Shown here in pieces: positions 1 through 7,558 of a DNA stretch of 10,429 bases. Location: NCBI GenBank assembly GCA_902373595.1, contig CABKMX010000017.1, positions 1-10,429 of the forward strand, in the 5' to 3' direction. Made by a program: the position numbers and the translations under genes. This DNA comes from an uncultured Christensenellaceae bacterium (GTDB lineage Bacteria > Bacillota > Clostridia > Christensenellales > UBA3700). Position 1 is the stretch's first letter, and each line of letters begins with the position of its first letter. The notes below the pieces were generated by a model that was not told the DNA's origin, searched no databases, and saw nothing but the letters and a program-made list of their open reading frames with translations.

Positions 1-46
1 GTCAGATTCGACGCGCTTTTCAAGGCGCGAATCCCTGAGAGGCCGC

Positions 47-601
47 TCAAAGACGGTTTTTGGGCGTTCCCTTCAAGATGCGGCCGTTCAAAAATATCGT
101 CAACGGCTTGAAGAGGAGAGGGAATACGACGGCGTTGCAGACGATTTGAGTGACGTAAAAGACCGCTCCGCGGACGTAGTAGATTGCGAAGCGCTGCCCG
201 AAGTCGTCCCAAAAGCCGCTGAAAAGTCCGACGTCGACGAGTGCGGTCAGCACCCCGAAGCTCGTCGTCATAATCACCGCGACGACGGTCGGGATGACGC
301 GCGACGGCTTGATGAAGCGCGACAGCAGCCAAAACACGAGCGCGACAGCGGGCCAATGTATCGCGTATGAGATTACCCACGGCCCCAAGCCGTAGATGAG
401 CGTTTCACATGCGACGAAGATGCTGGTCGCCAGCACCCCCTGCGCGCCCAGCACAAAGCCGTATACGGCGCACAGCAACGTGACAATCTCGACATTTGGG
501 ATTGCCGAAAGCACGAACTTGCCCGCGGTCAGCGAAGCCGCCGCGAGCGCGGTGTAGGCGACGAAACGTGCACCCTTGAGCGTTTTGCCGCTGCCGTTCA
601 T
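47..601 (-). CDS. ECF transporter S component, probably for cobalamin or a related corrinoid
   Basis: A 184-residue, very hydrophobic protein with about six membrane segments (roughly residues 11-33, 36-66, 73-96, 103-126 and 138-170, the longer stretches probably holding two helices each). This size and pattern is typical of the substrate-binding S subunit of energy-coupling factor transporters, which work with shared EcfA/EcfA'/EcfT proteins not seen here. The N-terminal stretch with AxxAAxLxAGKFVL and the following PNVEIVTLL segment look like the helix 1 region where S components dock on EcfT. The ATG at 601 overlaps the TGA of the preceding DUF4430 gene by one base (TGATG), so translation is probably coupled; a TTG one codon earlier is an alternative start. 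The substrate is inferred only from context: it shares a transcript with a cobalamin riboswitch and a DUF4430 lipoprotein. The family assignment is fairly safe, the substrate less so. Confidence 0.8.
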   Translation of the reverse strand: MNGSGKTLKGARFVAYTALAAASLTAGKFVLSAIPNVEIVTLLCAVYGFVLGAQGVLATSIFVACETLIYGLGPWVISYAIHWPAVALVFWLLSRFIKPSRVIPTVVAVIMTTSFGVLTALVDVGLFSGFWDDFGQRFAIYYVRGAVFYVTQIVCNAVVFPLLFKPLTIFLNGRILKGTPKNRL

Positions 602-1068
602 CAATAGACGATCGTGCCGACGTAGATGACGCAGCCGTCCTCGACGGTCATGTCCGCCGCGCCGACGCCGGAGTTTGTCAATGTCTTGCCGTCAAAGTCG
701 ATCGTCGTCGCATATTGCGACACGTCGAAGTCCGCCGTGACGGAAGTGTAGAGGTAGATGTACTCGGGCGCGGTCGGCGCAAGCGAACCGACTTTGTAGA
801 GCATGCCGCTTTCGGCGACGTAGTCGATTTCCTCCTTGTCGAACACGTCGAGAAGGGAGATGTTCTTGTCAAGCCCCGAAAGGTCGACCTCGATCGTGCG
901 AGTCGGCTCTTCGGCGATCGCGAGGGTCATCGACGCGCCGTCGGCAAAGACGTCGCCGTCGGGTTGTTCGGGATCGATGCAAGCCGCAAATGCCGCCAAA
1001 AGGCAGAGCATGATGAGAAGTGCCGCGACCGATGCGATCGCTTTTTTGAAAGTGATGGGAGTTGTCAT
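601..1068 (-). CDS. DUF4430 (transcobalamin C-terminal-like) lipoprotein, putative extracellular cobalamin-binding protein
   Basis: A 155-residue exported protein. Residues 1-29 form a signal peptide (KK near residue 8, then a long Ala/Leu/Ile core), followed by FAAC with Cys30, so it is probably a lipoprotein on the outer face of the membrane; Phe at -3 of the lipobox is unusual. The rest, about residues 57-155, resembles DUF4430: a SLLDVFDKE segment, a central PEYIYLYTS strand and a C-terminal DGCVIYVGTIVY strand. DUF4430 is related to the C-terminal domain of transcobalamin and intrinsic factor, so corrinoid capture for the ECF S component that follows is a reasonable inference. I chose the ATG at 1068 because GGAGG lies about 7 bases upstream. 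The reading frame stays open to 1290, but that extension runs through the cobalamin riboswitch and is not protein. Control is by that riboswitch. Confidence 0.8.
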   Translation of the reverse strand: MTTPITFKKAIASVAALLIMLCLLAAFAACIDPEQPDGDVFADGASMTLAIAEEPTRTIEVDLSGLDKNISLLDVFDKEEIDYVAESGMLYKVGSLAPTAPEYIYLYTSVTADFDVSQYATTIDFDGKTLTNSGVGAADMTVEDGCVIYVGTIVY

Positions 1069-1110
1069 TTTTTCGCCTCCGTGTTGATATCGCAAGTTTA
1101 CGGCATGGGC

Positions 1111-1141
1111 GAAAGAAAGCCTTCCCAAAAGACGGGAAAGG
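1111..1141 (-). terminator. Candidate rho-independent terminator in the riboswitch expression platform
   Basis: On the minus strand CCTTTCCC (1141-1134) can pair with GGGAAGG (1126-1120), with one bulged T, and CTTTCTTTC follows. It lies between the cobalamin aptamer and the DUF4430 start. That fits a transcription-attenuation platform, with the hairpin forming when cobalamin is bound. The T run is broken by C residues, so termination may be weak, and I found no clear anti-terminator. Confidence 0.45.
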
Positions 1142-1208
1142 GGCGAAGTCGAGGCGCATCGCGCCGCGTCGGTGTGGTCCTTCATTGCCCAAAGACCGTT
1201 TCCGAAAA

Positions 1209-1338
1209 GCTGTGGGGCAGGTCCTCCGACTTTCGGCTTGCGCCGATCACGGTAATGGCTGTTGCGACGGATTTGCACCGAGATTCCCACTGTTGACGGT
1301 TTGCCTCATTGACAAATGAGACTCCCGAACCTCACAGC
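1209..1338 (-). promoter_or_regulatory. Cobalamin riboswitch aptamer
   Basis: The minus strand carries the conserved cobalamin-riboswitch blocks in order: GTGGGAATCTCGGTGCAAATCC (first half at about 1292, the B12-box-like GGTGCAAATCC core), then GCAACAGCC, ACCGTGATCGG, GCAAGCCGAAAGTCGG and AGGACCTGCC. The closing P1 helix is visible: GCTGTG at 1338-1333 pairs with CACAGC at 1214-1209. At about 130 nt it is a compact version. It precedes the DUF4430 and ECF S-component genes, which it should switch off when cobalamin is plentiful. An open reading frame through it is accidental. Recognition is by motif order; I could not run a covariance model. Confidence 0.93.
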
Positions 1339-1365
1339 TTTAGTGTGCCTCGCTCGAGCGGCTTG

Positions 1366-1571
1366 TGCATGGTTTTGAGCGCCGGTCTTGTGCGGATACG
1401 TCGCCTTGCCCCTCGGTAAGACCGCAGAGGGTATTGACCTTCGGGGACGCGGCTTGTCTGCACGCAAGCCTGTCAGCTCAAAACTGCTTTGCATTTTTTG
1501 AGACGGCTGCCTCAAAAAACATGCACGCGCCGCTCTCGCTCGGCTGTTGAATGTCAAGCAAAAGTAGTAGT
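1366..1571. repeat. Tandem structured repeat, copy 1 (206 nt)
   Basis: First full copy of a non-coding unit, about 94% identical to the copy at 1572 by my hand alignment (about 11 differences). Complementary arms: TTTTGAGC (1373-1380) with GCTCAAAA (1476-1483), enclosing a GAGGG/CCCTC helix around GGTAAGACC and a GGCTTG/CAAGCC hairpin. After these comes an extended hairpin TTTTTTGAG...CTCAAAAAA with an A-C mismatch inside. No T tract follows that hairpin on either strand, so it is not a standard terminator. Confidence 0.85.
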
Positions 1572-1779
1572 TGCATGGTTTTGAGCGACCGACTTGCGCA
1601 GATACGTCGCCTTGCCCCTCGGTAAGACCGCAGAGGGCATTGACCTTCGGGGACGCGGCTTGTCTGCACGCAAGCCTGTCTGCTCAAAACTGCTTCGCAT
1701 TTTTTGAGACGGCTGTCTCAAAAAACACGCACGCGCCGCTCTCGCTCGGCTGTTGAGTGTCAAGCAAAAGTTGTTGTAT
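1572..1779. repeat. Tandem structured repeat, copy 2 (208 nt)
   Basis: Second full copy, directly adjoining the first. The same helices are kept: TTTTGAGC (1579-1586) with GCTCAAAA (1682-1689), a TGCCC(C)TC/GAGGGCA helix, and GGCTTG/CAAGCC. Here the GAGAC GGCT GTCTC hairpin is perfectly paired, where copy 1 has a mismatch. Another difference turns a wobble pair in copy 1 into a Watson-Crick pair. Most other differences lie in an apparently unpaired stretch at about 1587-1600. Confidence 0.85.
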
Positions 1780-1812
1780 TGCATGGTTTTGAGCGCCGCT
1801 CTCGCTTGGCTG
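1780..1812. repeat. Remnant third copy of the tandem repeat, internally deleted
   Basis: The first 15 bases of the unit (TGCATGGTTTTGAGC) are joined directly to the unit's near-terminal block (GCCGCTCTCGCTTGGCTG). The roughly 145 bases between are missing. This looks like a deletion between short repeats and shows the array changes by recombination. Confidence 0.65.
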
Positions 1813-1970
1813 GATATTGCGCGACATTGCCGTTGGTGACAACGGGAATGCCGCGGTCTTGGTTTTGGTGTTGAACGAGAACGGCTTGCCATTCCCGTCA
1901 AGTCGGCTTGTTGACGAGATGACGGAAGCTGCGTTCCGTTGTTTCGATCGAGGTCGTCTCGATCGAGGAT
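1813..1970 (-). ncRNA. Candidate structured leader or non-coding RNA downstream of a perfect promoter
   Basis: No convincing protein is encoded here. On the minus strand, right after the predicted start near 1970, there is a run of perfect hairpins: a 9-bp stem at 1966-1944 (TCGATCGAG/CTCGATCGA, 5-nt loop), 6 bp at 1939-1922 (ACGGAA/TTCCGT), 6 bp at 1916-1896 (CGTCAA/TTGACG), and 6 bp at 1845-1830 (CCGTTG/CAACGG) that extends to about 10 bp past one mismatch. CATTCCCG at 1890-1897 is also complementary to CGGGAATG at 1843-1850. Either this is the start of a long leader that runs on into the repeats and the riboswitch, or it is part of a separate RNA. It matches no RNA family I recognise. Confidence 0.35.
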
Positions 1971-1976
1971 GGGTCC

Positions 1977-2005
1977 ATTATATCGCCGCGGCGGAGTTAT
2001 GTCAA
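1977..2005 (-). promoter_or_regulatory. Perfect sigma-70-type promoter facing the repeat/riboswitch region
   Basis: TTGACA (2005-2000), a 17-base spacer and TATAAT (1982-1977): all twelve consensus positions match at ideal spacing. The start site would be near 1970. It begins 30 bases after the metH stop and points away from metH. No coding start follows for about 900 bases. The first gene ahead of it is the riboswitch-controlled DUF4430 gene, and I found no better promoter between 1340 and 1800. Confidence 0.8.
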
Positions 2006-2034
2006 CCGCTCCGAGGCGGTGAAAAATTGCGGTG

Positions 2035-4394
<2,360 letters not shown>

Positions 4395-4398
<4 letters not shown>

Positions 4399-5036
4399 CT
4401 TGGCTCCCTGTTGCGCGCGGCGCAATTAGCGTTGGCGCAAAGCGCGCATTTGTCGGCTTGAGAAAAGGGGAAGGGCTTGCCGTCGCCCTTGACGCCCAAA
4501 AGCGCGGTGATCGACTTGCGAGGCACCAGCGAACCGCCTGCGTCCACGCACAGCCCTATGCGAGTGTCGGCGCGAAGCAGCGAGCAGATGTCGCGCTGCG
4601 CGGCGAGAGGAAAGTCGCCGTAGCCGCACGAAAAGCGCGCGGTCAGCGGCCCGTATTTGCGTTGAAGCTCGTCGCAGACGTCGTCGGCGAGACTCTCGAC
4701 GAGGCAGGATGCGGCGCTGTCGAAAATCACCGCTTTGCGAGAGGACGAAGAGAACAGCCTCTCGGTCGTCCTGTCGATGTCGGCGCCTATCGTCACCGCG
4801 AGCACGATGACCTTCGCGCACCCCGAAAGGTGGCGGCGGATGTCCGCGCTGCCCGGCGAAAAGCCCGTGCCGACGAGGCTGTCGCCGTCATAGTCGAAGA
4901 GCGCCGCGGTGTGCATGGGACGGGCGGCGGCGAGGCACAAGTCGCACGCCTCGTCGATCGCTTTTTGCGTGCCCGTGTCGATATCTTGACCTCTCCAGCC
5001 GAGATAGCGAAGCAGTTCGCGGCGGTCGACGATCAT
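4395..5036 (-). CDS. Stand-alone methionine synthase reactivation-domain protein
   Basis: 213 residues, resembling the C-terminal S-adenosylmethionine-dependent reactivation domain of MetH made as a separate protein, as in Thermotoga (TM0269 beside TM0268). It should reductively remethylate cob(II)alamin on MetH after accidental oxidation. Visible support: an N-terminal IDRREVLRYLG-like start, a VIVLAVTIGADIDR strand-turn (76-89), DSAASCLVESLAD (106-118), and RFSCGYGDFPLAAQ (134-147), which corresponds to the SAM-binding RxxxGY region. An SLVPRKSITALLGV segment (169-182) closes the fold. The tail is Cys-rich: Cys197, Cys200 and Cys205 in CxxCxxxxC, a possible metal or cluster site. It overlaps the metF stop and the metH start by four bases each (ATGA) and has a poor ribosome binding site of its own, so translation is probably coupled. 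Confidence 0.87.
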
Positions 5037-5908
5037 TTGTTGACGCCTGCGAGCAGCGAGGAGACGTTGTCGGTGATCGCCCTCGCGACGGCGGCGTTGT
5101 TCATCACATAGAGGTGGACGCCGTCCACGCCGGCGGAGATGAGGTCTACGATCTGGTCGGTCGCGTAGGCGATGCCCGCCTGCATCAGCGAGTCGGGGTC
5201 GTCGTAGAAGCGCGCGACCATGCGCGAGATCTTTGCCGGAATCTTTGCGCCCGTCAGCCCGACGGTGCGGTCGACGGTCGTCTTTTTGACAAGGGGCATG
5301 ATGCCTGCCTGGACGGGGACGTCGATGCCTGCGACCGCGAGCATGTCGCGGAAGCGGAAGAAGTCGTCGTTGTCGTAAAAGAGCTGGGTATTGAGGTGGG
5401 TGACGCCTGCGTCGACCTTGCGCTTGAGGTTGTTGATGTCCTCGATGAGGTCGCGGCTTTCGGGATGACCTTCGGGGTAGCACGCGCCGGCGATGTCGAA
5501 GGCATAGCCCTCGGAGCGAATGAAGCGCACCAGCTCGTCGGCGTGCGCGAAGTCGGGGGACGGCGCCGCGCCCTGCACGCGGTCGCCGCGAAGCGCCAAG
5601 ATGTTCTCGACGCCGTCGCCGTGCAATTGCTTGAGCGACGCGCGAATCTCGTCCTTGGTCGAGTTGATGCAGGTGAGGTGGGCGAGAGGCAAAATGCCGT
5701 AGTCGTCCAAGAGCATGTCCGCGATCTCGTTGGTGCGCGAGTTGCCCGAGCCGCCGGCACTGCAAGTGACGGAGACATAGTCGGGTTTGAGGTCGGCAAG
5801 GGCGGCGACGGTCGCCTTGATGCCCGAAAGATCGGCGGTCGGCTTCGGGGGGAAGATCTCGAACGACCAGACGGTCTTCTTGGATTTGAACAGATCGGAA
5901 ATGAACAT
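5033..5908 (-). CDS. metF: 5,10-methylenetetrahydrofolate reductase
   Basis: 291 residues, the normal length for a bacterial MetF. This flavoprotein reduces 5,10-methylene- to 5-methyltetrahydrofolate, the methyl donor for the MetH two genes downstream. The FEIFPPK motif (16-22) carries the catalytic Glu17. VSVTCSAGGS (45-54), LALRGD (104-109, Asp109 matching E. coli Asp120), THLNTQLFYD (170-179, Gln175 matching Gln183) and PVQAGIMPL (198-206) follow in family order. The ATG at 5908 has GGAGG about 7 bases upstream; in-frame codons further upstream lie in the promoter and are not used. It is first in the metF-reactivase-metH operon and overlaps the next gene by ATGA. The leader from the predicted start site is only about 30 nt, too short for a SAM or cobalamin riboswitch. 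Confidence 0.96.
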   Translation of the reverse strand: MFISDLFKSKKTVWSFEIFPPKPTADLSGIKATVAALADLKPDYVSVTCSAGGSGNSRTNEIADMLLDDYGILPLAHLTCINSTKDEIRASLKQLHGDGVENILALRGDRVQGAAPSPDFAHADELVRFIRSEGYAFDIAGACYPEGHPESRDLIEDINNLKRKVDAGVTHLNTQLFYDNDDFFRFRDMLAVAGIDVPVQAGIMPLVKKTTVDRTVGLTGAKIPAKISRMVARFYDDPDSLMQAGIAYATDQIVDLISAGVDGVHLYVMNNAAVARAITDNVSSLLAGVNK

Positions 5909-5942
5909 ATGCGCCTCCAGCGTAGCGGATATAGATATAATA

Positions 5943-5971
5943 ATTATACCAAAGTGAAGGGAGCAATGCAA
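5943..5971 (-). promoter_or_regulatory. Promoter of the metF operon
   Basis: TATAAT at 5948-5943 is preceded, after 17 bases, by TTGCAT at 5971-5966 (only TTG matches the consensus -35). The start site would be near 5936, giving a leader of about 28 nt before the metF ATG. The A/T-rich TATTATATCTATAT stretch after the -10 is the most A/T-rich part of the local sequence. Confidence 0.7.
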
Positions 5972-5998
5972 GCGCGACAAGCGGATATTGACAAACCA

Positions 5999-6034
5999 AC
6001 AAAAAGAGAAAAAGTAAAGATTCAGTTCTGTTCC
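5999..6034. repeat. 36-bp direct repeat, left copy
   Basis: Identical at 35 of 36 positions to 7334-7369, 1,335 bp away and in the same orientation. It runs from ACAAAAAGAG to GTTCTGTTCC. The two copies bracket the HTH-Fic gene. The left copy overlaps the perfect inverted repeat at 6026-6061. Confidence 0.9.
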
Positions 6035-6061
6035 GCACTGCCTTTGGAGTGCGGAACAGAA
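6026..6061. repeat. Perfect 14-bp inverted repeat (hairpin)
   Basis: TTCTGTTCCGCACT (6026-6039) and AGTGCGGAACAGAA (6048-6061) are exact complements around an 8-base loop. On the minus strand a T-rich stretch (CTTTTTCTCTTTTTG) follows after about 15 bases, too far for a typical terminator. It could be an operator, an RNA-stabilising hairpin or part of the repeat cluster that follows. Confidence 0.85.
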
Positions 6062-6064
6062 AAT

Positions 6065-6123
6065 GTCGCGCGAAACCGCGCTTCCCGCGCGACTTGATAG
6101 CGCGGCTGTCAAATGACCGCGCT
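6065..6123. repeat. Hairpin pair with a pseudoknot-like alternative pairing
   Basis: Hairpin one: GTCGCGCG (6065-6072) with CGCGCGAC (6086-6093). Hairpin two: AGCGCGG (6099-6105) with CCGCGCT (6117-6123). The loop of hairpin one holds another CCGCGCT (6076-6082) that can also pair with 6099-6105, five bases past the stem. The two pairings of AGCGCGG exclude each other. No promoter or coding frame is evident. Confidence 0.6.
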
Positions 6124-6367
6124 TCTTAGGCGGCCGCCCCTTGCCACGCCGCGGATAACAGCACATCTTGGCGTCTCATCTGCGCGTCTCGGGCGCGGTC
6201 ACGGGCAGGAGCCCGGTTGGGCCGCGCCTCTCGCGCTTGTTCGCCGCCAACCTGCACCATTCTTCGCCGTTTGATAAAGCTCGTTTGGGCTTCGTTATGT
6301 CGTCTGTAGAGTGCATGATGTTTCAATCGGGCGGAAGGGCAATGTGTTCATAAGGGAAGCCGTGGCT
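6124..6367. other. Intergenic stretch without a recognised gene
   Basis: G+C-rich sequence between the hairpin cluster and the Fic stop codon. It holds a small CGGGC/GCCCG hairpin near 6204-6217 and an open frame on the minus strand that begins with TTG, has no ribosome binding site and gives a highly Arg/Ala-rich product, which I judge not to be real. I see no tRNA and no good terminator for the Fic gene. Confidence 0.5.
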
Positions 6368-7279
6368 CTATTCGGGAATGCCGAGAATATGCAAAAGCCG
6401 TTTGAAGGTGTCTTGCCCGTCAAGGCAAGTGTCTTTGAGCCAACCCGTTTCCCGATCCCAATTCGCAAGTCCGCGATAGTAGAAAGCCTTTTTGGAATCC
6501 TCGATTATAAAGGGAACCACATCAAACCTAAGGCATTCTTTCAAGGCGATCAGTCTGCCGACTCTGCCGTTTCCGTCTTGGAAGGGGTGGATATGTTCAA
6601 AGTCGGCGTGAAATTCGATGATGTCATCGATGGTGATGTTGCTTTTGGAATTGTACCCCTCAACGAGTTTTGCCATTGCCTCGGGAACTTCGCTCGGCTT
6701 GCAAGTTTCTCTTCCGCCGACGGTGTTTGCGCGCTTTTTGTAATCGCCGACGGCAAACCACTCGAGAGAGGAATCTTTGGTCCCTTGTTTCAGCAATTGA
6801 TGAAGACGCTTGATGATGTCTTCGCTCAAAGGCTCCACCGCTTTGTCAATCACATAATCGATCGCCCGGAAGTGATTGCTCGTCTCGATTATGTCGTCGA
6901 CAGGAATCCCGTCGCCGACGTCTATCGTTCTCGTTTCAAAAATCAGCCTTGTTTGATCTTCCGTGAGCCGTGACCCTTCAATGTGATTGGAGTTATAAGT
7001 CATTCTGACCTGCAATTCATGATAGAGTCCGCCGGAAATCTTCGCTTCCTTTTCCTCGCGCAAAATTTGCAAGATGCGATTGTCGCAAACCTCTTTGACC
7101 AAATCGCCCGGGCGGCAATGCAAAAAATCTGCGATCCGAACAAGAACGTTGTGGGCAATTTTCTCGCCTTTTGAAATCTTGGCAATCGTCCTTGAGGATA
7201 TGCCGAGCTTGGCAGCCAAGGCGGACTTGGTCAGCCCGATTGCTTTAAGCTTGCGCTCCAATGGTTGGTAAGAATACAT
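6368..7279 (-). CDS. HTH-Fic fusion protein, putative autoinhibited AMP transferase (class II Fic)
   Basis: 303 residues. Residues 1-65 form a Cro/C1-type helix-turn-helix (LTKSALAAKLGISSRTIAKISKGEK, first half 16-30), so the protein probably binds DNA. Residues about 85-300 are a Fic domain. The catalytic motif HPFQDGNGRVGR (231-242) is complete: His231 is the base, and the Asn and Arg bind nucleotide. SNHIEG (97-102) matches the inhibitory (S/T)xxxE(G/N) motif N-terminal to the Fic core, so Glu101 should hold the enzyme in check until relieved. Fic enzymes usually transfer AMP to Tyr, Thr or Ser; the target here is unknown. The ATG at 7279 follows GAGGTG; a GTG two codons earlier would lie within that ribosome binding site. 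It has its own promoter and no operon partner. Two 60-base samples gave 32 and 27 G+C, against 38 in metH, which suggests a different origin. Confidence 0.9.
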   Translation of the reverse strand: MYSYQPLERKLKAIGLTKSALAAKLGISSRTIAKISKGEKIAHNVLVRIADFLHCRPGDLVKEVCDNRILQILREEKEAKISGGLYHELQVRMTYNSNHIEGSRLTEDQTRLIFETRTIDVGDGIPVDDIIETSNHFRAIDYVIDKAVEPLSEDIIKRLHQLLKQGTKDSSLEWFAVGDYKKRANTVGGRETCKPSEVPEAMAKLVEGYNSKSNITIDDIIEFHADFEHIHPFQDGNGRVGRLIALKECLRFDVVPFIIEDSKKAFYYRGLANWDRETGWLKDTCLDGQDTFKRLLHILGIPE

Positions 7280-7303
7280 ATTCACCTCGCAATATCTTTA
7301 CTT

Positions 7304-7332
7304 ATTATACCGCATTAAAGGCAAAAAGTAAA
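7304..7332 (-). promoter_or_regulatory. Promoter of the HTH-Fic gene
   Basis: TATAAT (7309-7304) with TTTACT (7332-7327, four of six consensus positions) at 17 bases. The start site would be near 7297, about 18 bases before the ATG, so the ribosome binding site GAGGTG is near the 5' end. The -35 element abuts the right copy of the 36-bp direct repeat. The AAAAAGTAAAGA motif occurs twice there and could be an operator for the protein's own HTH domain. Confidence 0.7.
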
Positions 7333-7333
7333 G

Positions 7334-7369
7334 ACAAAAAGAGAAAAAGTAAAGATTCCGTTCTGTTCC
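7334..7369. repeat. 36-bp direct repeat, right copy
   Basis: Partner of 5999-6034 with one mismatch in 36. It begins two bases upstream of the Fic promoter -35. After GTTCTGTTCC the sequence diverges, and the inverted-repeat partner found at the left copy is absent here. Confidence 0.9.
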
Positions 7370-7558
7370 ACGCTCGCTTTGCGGCGCGGCACGTCTCACG
7401 TCTCGGGCGGCTCATTTTCGCCCTTTTGTGCCGTGTGTCGCTTGCATACCGGCAGGTAAGCGGCGTTCCACGCGGCGCAAAATCTTCGAAAATCGCTCGC
7501 CCGATACTTCTTGGTTGCGGTTATCGAATCGGTTCGTTACAAACATAGATACAATAAT
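7370..7558. other. Intergenic stretch without a recognised gene
   Basis: Nothing coding is convincing. There is a nested hairpin, CGGCAC (7387-7392) with GTGCCG (7428-7433), enclosing GGGCG (7405-7409) with CGCCC (7419-7423). The inner stem is followed by TTTT on the plus strand. A TACAAT -10-like box at 7550-7555 lies just before the next hairpin but has no matching -35. Confidence 0.5.

Noticed and set aside
5..33. GATTC-GCGC...GCGC-GAATC hairpin just after the ECF S-component gene
   Set aside because: It could be the operon terminator, but the bases where a T run should be lie outside the window, so it cannot be judged.
1069..1290. 74-residue N-terminal extension of the DUF4430 protein
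   Set aside because: The extension reads through the cobalamin riboswitch, and the true start at 1068 has a strong GGAGG site and a signal peptide.
1494..1735. TTTTTTGAGAC...GTCTCAAAAAA hairpins as intrinsic terminators
   Set aside because: On both strands the T run comes before the stem and the A run after it, so no U tract follows the hairpin in either direction.
1365..1756. Two similar 61-codon plus-strand frames, one in each tandem repeat copy
   Set aside because: They start with GTG and TTG, lack ribosome binding sites, and most differences between copies would change amino acids. The conservation is explained by the repeat itself and its helices.
2005..2020. ACCGC/GCGGT hairpin after the metH stop as a terminator
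   Set aside because: Only 5 bp, with no T run following on the minus strand, and it overlaps the -35 of the leftward promoter.
6126..6326. 66-codon minus-strand frame downstream of the Fic gene
   Set aside because: TTG start, no ribosome binding site, and a very Arg/Ala-rich product in G+C-rich intergenic sequence.
5999..7369. CRISPR array or composite transposon formed by the 36-bp repeats
   Set aside because: Only two copies, 1.3 kb apart with no spacers and no cas genes, and no transposase or integrase between or next to them.
7405..7427. GGGCG/CGCCC hairpin followed by TTTT on the plus strand
   Set aside because: A 5-bp stem with only four T residues and no plus-strand gene upstream to terminate.
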